The notes under the pieces: model-generated
Seen by the model: the letters and a program-made list of their open reading frames with translations, nothing else
The model's database searches: none
Told to the model about the DNA's origin: nothing
Translations under genes and position numbers: made by a program
Assembly: GCF_900119085.1 (NCBI RefSeq)
Contig: NZ_FPIQ01000014.1
Coordinates: forward strand, 1-64,000
Reading direction: 5' to 3'
Length of the DNA stretch: 64,000 bases
Source of the DNA: Nitrosovibrio sp. Nv17
GTDB taxonomy: Bacteria > Pseudomonadota > Gammaproteobacteria > Burkholderiales > Nitrosomonadaceae
Part shown: positions 54,037 to 64,000 of the stretch, piece by piece
Layout: each line of letters opens with the position of its first letter
Position numbering within the stretch: position 1 is the first letter of the stretch

Positions 54037-55431
54037 ATGATCCGTAAATTCCTCAGACAGGTATTTGGTCTCAAGCCGCCTTCGGCGGCTCCCGCATCCC
54101 GGCCGCCGGACGGGGTGCGGGTCATTCCGCGCAGCCGGCACGGCATCGCCCGCGGCCAGATCCACGCCTGCGCCCTCAAGGTGACGTCGGGGCTGCAACA
54201 GGCCGGGTACGCCGCCTTCGTCGTCGGCGGCGCGGCGCGCGACCTCCTGTTGGGGCTGGATCCGAAGGACTTCGACGTGGCGACCAGCGCGACGCCCGAG
54301 GAAGTCCGCGCCCTCTTCCGCCGCTCGCGCATCATCGGCCGGCGCTTCCGCCTGGTGCATGTCATGTGCGGCATGGAAACGGTTGAAGTCTCGACCTTCC
54401 GCGGAGATATGTCGCCGGACGCGGATGGAGAAACTGTCGCGGGCGTGCACGCCGACGAACACGGACGCCTGCTGCGCGACAACACCTTCGGCAGCCAGGA
54501 AGAGGACGCGAGGCGGCGCGACTTCACCGTCAACGCGCTGTTCTTCGATCCCGAGCGCGAGGAAATCCGGGACTACCTGAACGGCTACGAGGATCTCCAG
54601 GCCAAACGCCTGCGCATCATCGGCGACCCCGCCCGGCGCTACCGGGAAGATCCGGTGCGGATGCTGCGGGCGGTGCGCCTTGCGGCCAAGCTCGGCTTGC
54701 AGATCGACCCGGATACCGCCGCGCCCATCGGCGACCTGGCGCCGCTGCTGCGGAACGTGCCGCCCTCCCGCCTGTTCGACGAGATGCTGAAGCTCCTGCT
54801 GTCGGGCCATGCCCTGGCCTGCGTGGTCGAGCTGCGCACGCGCGGCCTGCATCACGGGCTGCTGCCGATGCTGGACGTGCTGCTGGAACAGCCGCTGGGG
54901 GAACGCTTCATCACCCTCGCGCTCAGGAACACGGATGAGCGCGTGCGCCAGGACAAGCCCGTGTCCCCCGGTTTCCTGTTCGCCGCCCTGCTGTGGCACG
55001 AGGTGCTGGCGACGTGGAATCGCCGCCAGGCCGCGGGAGAAAAGACGATTCCCGCGCTGCACCAGGCCATGGAGGATGTCCTGTCGATTCAGAACAAGCA
55101 ACTCGCGATCCCGCATCGCTACGACGCCGTCATGAAGGAGATCTGGGCCATGCAGCCCCGCTTTGCCGGCCGGTCGGGGCGCCGGCCGTTCCGCCTGCTG
55201 GAGCATCCGCGCTTTCGTGCCGCCTACGACTTCATGCTGCTGCGCTGCGAGAGCGGCGAACTGGAGACGGAGCTCGGCACCTGGTGGGACACCTTCCAGC
55301 ATGCCAATCCAGGAGCGCGCGAGGCCATGCTGCTCAAGGACGAAACCCCGAAAAAGCGCAGCCGCAGCCGGCGCCGCCGCAAATCCGGGCCGGAGGGTGC
55401 GGCGCATCACGCTACCGACATGGCGAAATAG
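54037..55431 (+). CDS. pcnB: Poly(A) polymerase I
   Basis: 464-aa class II nucleotidyltransferase that adds poly(A) tails to RNA and promotes decay. Motifs: FVVGGAARDLLLGLDPKDFD with the catalytic Asp pair, RRDFTVNALFFDP, RRYREDPVRMLRAVRLAAKL. The C-terminal tail is strongly basic (KKRSRSRRRRK), as in other PcnB proteins, and contacts RNA. First gene of a five-gene operon with folK, a deoxynucleoside kinase, panB and panC. Confidence 0.93.
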   Translation: MIRKFLRQVFGLKPPSAAPASRPPDGVRVIPRSRHGIARGQIHACALKVTSGLQQAGYAAFVVGGAARDLLLGLDPKDFDVATSATPEEVRALFRRSRIIGRRFRLVHVMCGMETVEVSTFRGDMSPDADGETVAGVHADEHGRLLRDNTFGSQEEDARRRDFTVNALFFDPEREEIRDYLNGYEDLQAKRLRIIGDPARRYREDPVRMLRAVRLAAKLGLQIDPDTAAPIGDLAPLLRNVPPSRLFDEMLKLLLSGHALACVVELRTRGLHHGLLPMLDVLLEQPLGERFITLALRNTDERVRQDKPVSPGFLFAALLWHEVLATWNRRQAAGEKTIPALHQAMEDVLSIQNKQLAIPHRYDAVMKEIWAMQPRFAGRSGRRPFRLLEHPRFRAAYDFMLLRCESGELETELGTWWDTFQHANPGAREAMLLKDETPKKRSRSRRRRKSGPEGAAHHATDMAK

Positions 55432-55436
55432 CATCC

Positions 55437-55946
55437 ATGCCATCCACCGCCGCACAGCCCGCCCACCAGGCCTATGTCGCACTGGGCAGCAACCTGGACG
55501 ACCCGGCCTCCCACGTGCGCAGGGCGTTCGGCGAGCTGGCCGCCCTGCCGGCCAGCCGCCTGCTGGCGTGCTCGGCGCTGTATCGCAGCGCACCGGTGGG
55601 GCCAGCGGACCAGCCCGACTTCATCAACGCGGTGGCGCGCATGGCGACGGACCTGACGCCCGTGGGCCTGCTCGCGGCGCTCCTCGCCATCGAGCAGGCC
55701 CACGGGCGCGTGCGCGCCGCCCGCAATGCGCCACGCACGCTGGATCTGGACATCCTGATGTACGACGACCTGTGCTGCAGCGAACCCGAACTGATCCTGC
55801 CGCACCCGCGCATGCACCAGCGGGCATTCGTGTTGCGCCCCCTGGCGGAGATCGCGCCGGACTGCCGCGTTCCCGGACGGGGGATGGCGGTAGAATTGCT
55901 GGCCGCCTGCGTGGGACAGGTGGCGGAACCGGTGCAGAGCGAATGA
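55437..55946 (+). CDS. folK: HPPK, folate biosynthesis
   Basis: 169-aa 2-amino-4-hydroxy-6-hydroxymethyldihydropteridine pyrophosphokinase. Motifs: [31 protein letters not shown], and the catalytic [15 protein letters not shown] followed by [13 protein letters not shown]. Starts five bases after the pcnB stop; its own stop overlaps the next start (ATGA). Confidence 0.95.
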   Translation: MPSTAAQPAHQAYVALGSNLDDPASHVRRAFGELAALPASRLLACSALYRSAPVGPADQPDFINAVARMATDLTPVGLLAALLAIEQAHGRVRAARNAPRTLDLDILMYDDLCCSEPELILPHPRMHQRAFVLRPLAEIAPDCRVPGRGMAVELLAACVGQVAEPVQSE

Positions 55947-56584
55947 AACTGGAAGCATGCCGCTACATCGTGGTCGAGGGACCCATCGGTGCGGGGAAGA
56001 CCAGCCTGGCGCGGCGCATGGCGGATCACCTGAACGGGATGCTGCTGCTGGAGAAACCCGCCGAGAACCCGTTCCTCGAAAAATTCTACGGCGACATCCC
56101 GCGCTACGCGCTGCCCACGCAGCTGTTCTTCCTGTTCCAGCGAGCCGACCAGTTGCGCGGCTTCACGCAGCTCGACATGTTCACGCATCTCACCATCGGC
56201 GATTTCCTGCTGGACAAGGATCAGCTGTTCGCCGGGCTCACGCTCAACGATGCGGAACTCGACCTGTACCGGACGATCTATCACCATCTGCGGCCCCAGG
56301 TGGCGCCTCCCGACCTGGTGATCTACCTGCAGGCCTCCCCCTATGTCCTGGCGGAACGGGTCAGGCAGCGGGGACATGCCTTCGAGGCCGGCATCTCCCT
56401 GCAGTACCTGTGGAAGCTGGCCGAGAGCTATACGCGCTTCTTCCATCGCTACCAGGACGCGCCGGTCATGATGATCAACAGCGAAAACCTCAATTTCGTG
56501 GACAGCCAGGACGACTTCGACCTGCTGCTGCAGCAGATCGAGCTGATGCGCGGTCCGCGGGAATACTTCAACCGCGGCGCCTGA
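55943..56584 (+). CDS. Deoxynucleoside kinase
   Basis: 213-aa kinase of the deoxyadenosine/deoxycytidine kinase family: P-loop [14 protein letters not shown] (residues 11-24), [14 protein letters not shown], a helical lid ([13 protein letters not shown]) and the ending DLLLQQI. Salvages deoxynucleosides. Placement between folK and panB is common in Betaproteobacteria. Confidence 0.9.
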   Translation: MKLEACRYIVVEGPIGAGKTSLARRMADHLNGMLLLEKPAENPFLEKFYGDIPRYALPTQLFFLFQRADQLRGFTQLDMFTHLTIGDFLLDKDQLFAGLTLNDAELDLYRTIYHHLRPQVAPPDLVIYLQASPYVLAERVRQRGHAFEAGISLQYLWKLAESYTRFFHRYQDAPVMMINSENLNFVDSQDDFDLLLQQIELMRGPREYFNRGA

Positions 56585-56622
56585 TCGGCCGGCGCCGACC
56601 GCACCACACAGGGAGTCCAAGG

Positions 56623-57414
56623 ATGCGCACGACACAAAGCGACCTACAGAAAATGCGCGATGCGGGCGAGAAGATCGCCATCCTCACCTGCTACGACGCA
56701 AGCTTCGCCGCCCTGCTGGAAGACGCCGGCGTCGACGTCCTGCTGGTGGGCGATTCGCTGGGCAACGTGTTCCAGGGCGAGGAAACCACGCTCCCGGTCA
56801 CCCTGGACGACATGATCTACCACACCCGCTGCGTGGCGCGCGGATCGCGCCAGGCGTTCATCATGACCGACATGCCGTTCGGAACGTCCCAGGTGAGCCC
56901 CGAGGACACCTTCGAGCATGCCGCCGAGCTGATGGCCGCAGGCGCCAACATGGTCAAGATCGAGGGCGGCAGCCTCATGGCGCCGACCGTCGAATTCCTC
57001 ATCCGGCGCGGTATCCCGGTGTGCGCCCACATCGGCCTCACGCCGCAGTCGGTCAACCAGCTGGGGGGCTATACGGTACAGGGCAGGACCGGGCCGCAGG
57101 CGAAGCTGCTGCTGGACGACGCGGTGGCGCTGGAAAAGGCAGGGGCCGGCATGCTGCTGATGGAAGTGGTGCCCGCCGCCCTGGCCGCGCGGATCACCCG
57201 GAGGCTCTCCATCCCCACCGTCGGCATCGGCGCCGGCCCGGACTGTTCCGCGCAGGTGCTGGTGCTCTACGACATGCTGGGCATCTATTCGGGAAAGAAG
57301 GCCCGGTTCATGAAAAATTTCATGGTGGATGCCAACGGCCTGCGCGACGGCGTGGAGCGCTACGTCAAGGCGGTCAAGGCCGGGGAATTTCCGGCGCCGG
57401 AGCACGCATTCTGA
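56623..57414 (+). CDS. panB: Ketopantoate hydroxymethyltransferase
   Basis: 263-aa enzyme making ketopantoate from 2-oxoisovalerate and methylene-tetrahydrofolate. Motifs: [54 protein letters not shown] and [15 protein letters not shown]-type region near residue 205. Fifteen bases separate it from panC. Confidence 0.95.
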   Translation: MRTTQSDLQKMRDAGEKIAILTCYDASFAALLEDAGVDVLLVGDSLGNVFQGEETTLPVTLDDMIYHTRCVARGSRQAFIMTDMPFGTSQVSPEDTFEHAAELMAAGANMVKIEGGSLMAPTVEFLIRRGIPVCAHIGLTPQSVNQLGGYTVQGRTGPQAKLLLDDAVALEKAGAGMLLMEVVPAALAARITRRLSIPTVGIGAGPDCSAQVLVLYDMLGIYSGKKARFMKNFMVDANGLRDGVERYVKAVKAGEFPAPEHAF

Positions 57415-57428
57415 CCGGCGAACCGGGC

Positions 57429-58259
57429 ATGGACGTCATCACCGACATTCCCTCCCTGCGCCGCCGGCTCGGGCGCGAGCGCTCCGTCGCCTTCGTGCCC
57501 ACCATGGGAGGACTGCACGCCGGCCACCTGTCCCTGGTGCGGATCGCGCGGCAGCAGGCGGAGTGCGTGGTGGCCAGCGTCTTCGTGAACCGCCTCCAGT
57601 TCCTGCCGGGTGAAGATTTCGACCGCTACCCGCGCACCCTGGGAGAAGACTGCCGGTTGCTGCAGGAACAGGGAGCGGACGTCGTGTTCACGCCCGATGA
57701 AGCCGGCATCTACCCCGTCAGGCAGGAATTCATGCTGCAGCCCCCTCCCGTGGCGGAGGCGCTGGAGGGACGCTTCCGGCCCGGATTCTTCCGCGGCGTC
57801 GCAACCGTGGTATTGAAGCTGTTCAACATCGTGCAGCCCCGGGTGGCGGTCTTCGGAAAAAAGGACTACCAGCAGCTGCATCTCATGTGCGAACTGGTGC
57901 GGCAGCTCAACCTGCCCATCGAGATCGTCGGCGGCGAGACCGTGCGTGCGCCGGACGGCTTGGCCCTGAGCTCGCGCAACCGCTACCTGAATAATGACGA
58001 ACGCATGGAAGCGGCGCGCCTCCACCGCACCCTGCTATGGATCAGGCGGGAAATCGAGGCGGGCGGCTGCGACCTCGACACGCTGCAGCGGCGGGCGGAA
58101 GACGAGCTGAACGCCCACGGCTGGAAGACGGACTACGTCGCGATATGTCGAGGAGATACGCTGGCACCGGCGGCCGTGGATGACGAAAGCATTATTATAC
58201 TGGCGGCGGCATGGCTGGGCAGCACCCGGCTGATCGACAATCTGGAGGCATCTTACTGA
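57429..58259 (+). CDS. panC: Pantothenate synthetase
   Basis: 276-aa ligase joining pantoate and beta-alanine with ATP. Motifs: [16 protein letters not shown] (HxGH), the substrate loop [21 protein letters not shown] and the KMSKS-like [21 protein letters not shown] deviates slightly from the common FVNPxQFGPxEDF. Last gene of the operon. Confidence 0.94.
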   Translation: MDVITDIPSLRRRLGRERSVAFVPTMGGLHAGHLSLVRIARQQAECVVASVFVNRLQFLPGEDFDRYPRTLGEDCRLLQEQGADVVFTPDEAGIYPVRQEFMLQPPPVAEALEGRFRPGFFRGVATVVLKLFNIVQPRVAVFGKKDYQQLHLMCELVRQLNLPIEIVGGETVRAPDGLALSSRNRYLNNDERMEAARLHRTLLWIRREIEAGGCDLDTLQRRAEDELNAHGWKTDYVAICRGDTLAPAAVDDESIIILAAAWLGSTRLIDNLEASY

Positions 58260-58697
58260 ATCCGGCTGCCGCACCCGCGCAGGCACGCCTCCCCAGCAGA
58301 ACGTCCGCGCCATCATTGATTGAATATATAATTTAATCAATCAATTATCCCAGGCTCCCGGTTTACGCCCTGCTCCGCGCGCGTTCCTCGTCTCCATTTG
58401 GAGACACGCATGACTCCCGCCATATCAATGACTTGCGCGGTCCCATGCATGGCACGTTGTCGCAAGGCAACAATAATCCTGTCCGTTTGTTGTCACTGAA
58501 TCATATCCTGTTGTTTCATATAAATATTCAAGGCTGGCACGATAGATGCTTGGATACCGGTGTACTCGTCGCGCCGGTTGGCGCGGCTTCCACCGCCCGC
58601 AACGTTGGGGCAGCCTGTCGATACCCCTGGAAACATGAAGGCAGCAAGCCTGACAATCGACTCCGGCGAAACAGCAACGACATATGGAGGCACTTCC
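58260..58697. other. Intergenic region upstream of the Crp/Fnr gene
   Basis: 438 bases. An AT-rich island (58312-58350) with an inverted repeat stands out. The rest has a frame from 58560 in phase with the Crp gene but without a ribosome binding site. GGAGG at 58686-58690 serves the Crp start at 58698. Confidence 0.45.
58315..58341. promoter_or_regulatory. AT-rich inverted repeat with TATAAT
   Basis: ATTGATT (58315-58321) and AATCAAT (58335-58341) are perfect inverse complements around a 13-base AT core containing TATAAT at 58327-58332. TTGAT-N4-ATCAA is the FNR/Crp-like half-site pattern, but the spacing here is far wider. It could be an operator-promoter of the regulator gene downstream. 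Confidence 0.4.
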
Positions 58698-59492
58698 ATG
58701 TTCCAACTGCAAAGCCCGAAGCAGAACCAGATCCTTGCCGCCCTGCCCCCGGAAGACTACGAGCGGCTTCTTCCGCATCTCGAACTCTCGTACCTGTCGG
58801 TAGGGCAGTCCGTCTACGAGGCCGGTGCCTCCATCCACCACCTGTACTTTCCCACCACCAGCATCCTGGCCCCCGTCTATGGCACCGAGAGCGGCACGTC
58901 GGTTCGCCTCGCGCTCATCGGCAACGAAGGCCTCGTCGGCATCTCGGTGCTGCTGGGCGGCGGAGGCATGCCCGGGGAAGTGGTCGTGCAGAGCGCAGGA
59001 AACGCGTACCACATCCGGCCGGACATCCTGATCCGGGAATTCGACGCGTGCGGGAAATTCCAGCAGCAGGTGCTGCGCTACACGCAGGCGCTGATCACGC
59101 AGACGGCGCAGAACGCGGTGTGCAACCGGCACCACAATGTCGAGCAGCAGCTGAGCCGCTTCCTGCTGATGAGCCTGGACCGGCTCTCGGGCAATACCCT
59201 GCAGATGACGCACGAGCATATCGCCGTCATGCTGGGCGTCAGGCGCGAGAGCGTGACCCAGGCGGCCCTCAAGCTGCAGTCGATCGGTGCGATCCGGTAC
59301 AGCCGCGGCCACATCGCGGTGCTGGACCGCGACGAGCTGGAAGATCTGGTGTGCGAATGCTACTCGGTGGTGAACGATGAATACGAGCGCCTGCTGCCCT
59401 GCCGCGCGTCCACGCATCGGGCGCCCGTCGCGATCACGCGGGGCAATTCCCAAGGCGGTACCCAGCAGGCAAGACTTCGGGCTGTGAGCTGA
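58698..59492 (+). CDS. Crp/Fnr-family transcription regulator
   Basis: 264-aa regulator. N-terminal cyclic-nucleotide-binding-like barrel (about residues 20-140: LSYLSVGQSVYEAGASIHHL, IGNEGLVGISVLLGG) and a C-terminal winged helix (MTHEHIAVMLGVRRESVTQA). No Fnr-type Cys cluster is visible in the N-terminus, so it is not an iron-sulfur oxygen sensor. GGAGG supports the ATG at 58698. Relatives of this type act in stress and photo-oxidative responses; targets are unknown. Confidence 0.85.
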   Translation: MFQLQSPKQNQILAALPPEDYERLLPHLELSYLSVGQSVYEAGASIHHLYFPTTSILAPVYGTESGTSVRLALIGNEGLVGISVLLGGGGMPGEVVVQSAGNAYHIRPDILIREFDACGKFQQQVLRYTQALITQTAQNAVCNRHHNVEQQLSRFLLMSLDRLSGNTLQMTHEHIAVMLGVRRESVTQAALKLQSIGAIRYSRGHIAVLDRDELEDLVCECYSVVNDEYERLLPCRASTHRAPVAITRGNSQGGTQQARLRAVS

Positions 59493-59500
59493 GGAGACCC

Positions 59501-59574
59501 CCGGGCTATCCGGCAGAAATCGGAACTGCTTTCTCTCTCCCCTCCGCGATTCCGGTTCCCGCCGCCTAGCCCGG
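59501..59574. terminator. Long-range inverted repeat between convergent genes
   Basis: CCGGGCTA (59501-59508) and TAGCCCGG (59567-59574) are exact inverse complements in the 106-base gap between the convergent Crp and acnA genes. The loop is long (58 bases) and T-tracts are lacking, so termination is only a possibility. Confidence 0.25.
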
Positions 59575-59598
59575 CCTATGGTGTTTCATCCTCCGCCG

Positions 59599-62429
<2,831 letters not shown>

Positions 62430-62433
<4 letters not shown>

Positions 62434-63212
62434 GATGGCGCTCCTCCACGAAGTTGCCCTGGCTGGTATTCCTCGATGTCTGCCTCGACCACCTCCCGCG
62501 CGAACTGCCGATAGGCTTCCCCGACCCGCCTGGCCATCGCATCGGGAAAGAGATGGAAGTCGCCTCTTCGCAGGGCCTCGACGATGCCCTCGCCGACGAG
62601 CGCAGGAGGCGCGGCCGCGCCGGCCAGGCCGGCCGCCGCGCTCATCCCGGTCGCGATCAGGCCCGGATGCACGCTCAGGACGGCCGTGCCGTGCCGCCCC
62701 ATCGCGTCCCGCAGGGCCTGGGTGATGGCGTAGGCCGCCGCCTTGGAAGCCGAATGCGTCGCGAAACCGGGGGCGCACTTCAGCGCCGCCACCGAATTGA
62801 TCTGCACGAATGCGCCGCCGCCGTTCGCCGCCAGGATCGGGGCGAAGGCCTGCGCCATTCGGACGAGGCCGCGCACGTTGACCTCGATGCCCTGCTCCAG
62901 CGCATCCAGGGCGCCGTCCTCCAGCACCGTGGCGGCGATGAAGACACCGGCGTTGTTCACCACCACCTGCACATCCCGCGCGCTTTCCGCCGCCTCCGCA
63001 ATGGTTCCGGGCAGGGTCAGGTCCAGCCGCAGCGGCACCACCCGGTCACCATGCCGCTCGACGAGCGGGCGCGCGGCTTCCGGCTCGCGCACCGCGGCGT
63101 AGACGCGCCCGGCCCCGTGGCGCAGGAACGCCTCGGCGATCGCCCGGCCGATCCCGCGGTTGGCGCCTGTCACCAGCGCCGTCTTGCCTTCGATGTCATA
63201 ACCTGTTTCCAT
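62430..63212 (-). CDS. Short-chain dehydrogenase with Tyr-to-His active site
   Basis: 260-aa SDR starting at 63212 with AAGGAGG upstream. Rossmann motif [15 protein letters not shown] (15-29), NNAGV (86-90) and catalytic-region Ser S140. The YxxxK motif is changed: the bases give H153-S-A-S-K157, so the catalytic Tyr is His while Lys is kept. The enzyme may be inactive, have altered chemistry or be a binding protein. Overlaps acnA by four bases, an unusual partnership. Confidence 0.85.
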
Positions 63213-63441
63213 GCCTCCTTCCGATGCGGGCGTGCGGCCGTCGATGCCGGATTCCGGATTATATGCCATGATGCGCCCGCACCCGACACCTGCGTACCGT
63301 ATCCGGCACAAATTGATGCGCACACGGCGAACGTCCGCAAAAGCCCTATAATATGAAAATAGAATGACATGCCCGCTCATCGTCCGGATGCTCCGCTCCC
63401 GAATCCCGGCTGGATGCCGACCGCCACATGAATGGTGACTG

Positions 63442-64000
63442 ATGACCGCTCCCACGCTGGCCCTGCTGCACGGCTTCCTCGGGTTCTCACGCCGCGGCCC
63501 GATCGAATACTTCCGCGGAGTCGGGTCGGCGCTGCGGGAAAGGGGAATCGCGCCGCTCACTCCGGAAGTCCGCCCCGCCGGCACCATCGCCGAACGCGCC
63601 GAGGCCCTCGCCCGCACGCTGCTGCGCGGCAATGCCGAAACCTTCGCGCTGGTGGCGCACAGCATGGGCGGGCTGGATGCGCGATACCTGATCGGCCATC
63701 TCGATCCCGACCGGCGCATCCGCAGCCTGGTGACCGTGGCCACGCCCCACCGCGGCTCTCCCGTGGCCGCATGGGCGCTGGAAGCGCGCGGCATGCTGCC
63801 CGCCTGGATCCGCCTGGTGGGGCGCCCCGGCCTGGACGAACTGACCCCCGAGGCGCGTCTGGCCGCGCCCATTCCCGACCGGCCGGATGTGTCTTACGCC
63901 TCCTACGCCGCGCAGCGGCCCGTCGCCGAGCAACCCCCCTGGCTGCGCGCCTTCGGGCGGATCATGGGGGGAGCCAACGACGGCATGGTACCGGTCGAAT
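63442..64000 (+). CDS. Lipase-like alpha/beta hydrolase, cut by window end
   Basis: The frame opens at ATG 63442 and runs off the window after 186 codons. It begins TLALLHGFLGFSRRGPIEYF (oxyanion HGF), has the nucleophile elbow VAHSMGGLDARYL and the TVATPHRGSPVA motif, all typical of triacylglycerol lipases of the LipA/PHA-depolymerase-like group. GANDGMVPV near the edge is the region of the catalytic acid. No signal peptide is seen. The 3' end is missing here. Confidence 0.8.
   Translation, partial: MTAPTLALLHGFLGFSRRGPIEYFRGVGSALRERGIAPLTPEVRPAGTIAERAEALARTLLRGNAETFALVAHSMGGLDARYLIGHLDPDRRIRSLVTVATPHRGSPVAAWALEARGMLPAWIRLVGRPGLDELTPEARLAAPIPDRPDVSYASYAAQRPVAEQPPWLRAFGRIMGGANDGMVPVE

Overview
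The window is GC-rich chromosomal DNA with dense coding on both strands. Its gene content fits a betaproteobacterium (Nitrosomonadales, Rhodocyclales or Burkholderiales type): a PEP-CTERM secreted protein, a Wsp-like chemosensory cluster, ycgR, ettA, an AcnA-type aconitase, and a pcnB-folK-deoxynucleoside kinase-panB-panC operon. No tRNA, rRNA, CRISPR array or intact insertion sequence was seen. Function calls come from reading motifs and comparing with remembered families; nothing was searched.

Region 1 (1-8.1 kb) is accessory and repeat-rich. A palindromic intergenic repeat family occurs four times, and two long copies (66-312 and 1511-1760) flank an unrecognised 190-aa gene. A resolvase N-terminus is cut off by one copy. 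A PEP-CTERM protein, a YcgR-type PilZ protein, two small membrane proteins, a possible small RNA with CCUCC motifs, an EamA transporter and a DUF2325 protein follow. A good Fur box lies between the last two.

Region 2 (8.1-18.6 kb) is a complete Wsp-like chemosensory operon: CheW, CheR-TPR, CheW, MCP, CheA-REC, CheB, then a REC-GAF-GAF-GGDEF-EAL output protein. The GGDEF site is degenerate and the EAL site looks intact, so the predicted output is c-di-GMP breakdown, opposite to the classical WspR cyclase.

Region 3 (18.7-31.4 kb) holds an AttEFGH-like ABC transporter/lipocalin operon, a cytoplasmic subtilase paired with an alpha/beta hydrolase, djlA, a nu-class GST, ettA, a retropepsin-like protease and a sulfatase-modifying-factor-like protein.

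Region 4 (31.4-46.5 kb) is again accessory. It contains a decayed integrase and an AlbA-type regulator fragment, a PP-loop-like protein with a Cys cluster, and an AraC-linked catabolic or detoxification cluster (two isochorismatase-like hydrolases, XapX, amidohydrolase, DoxX, MFS, alpha/beta hydrolase). A hipBA module follows. Next to it is the most interesting item: a TIR/DUF4062-like protein and a TPR protein, overlapping by 41 bases, which share a Gly/Asn-rich motif (effector C-terminus, TPR N-terminus). This looks like homotypic, possibly amyloid-type, signalling in a conflict system.

Region 5 (46.9-64 kb) is mostly housekeeping: a lipoprotein, DUF421, DUF1264 and DUF2892 proteins, murA, ridA, recG, pcnB-folK-dNK-panB-panC, a Crp/Fnr regulator, acnA coupled to a short-chain dehydrogenase whose catalytic Tyr is His, and the start of a lipase-like gene cut by the window edge.
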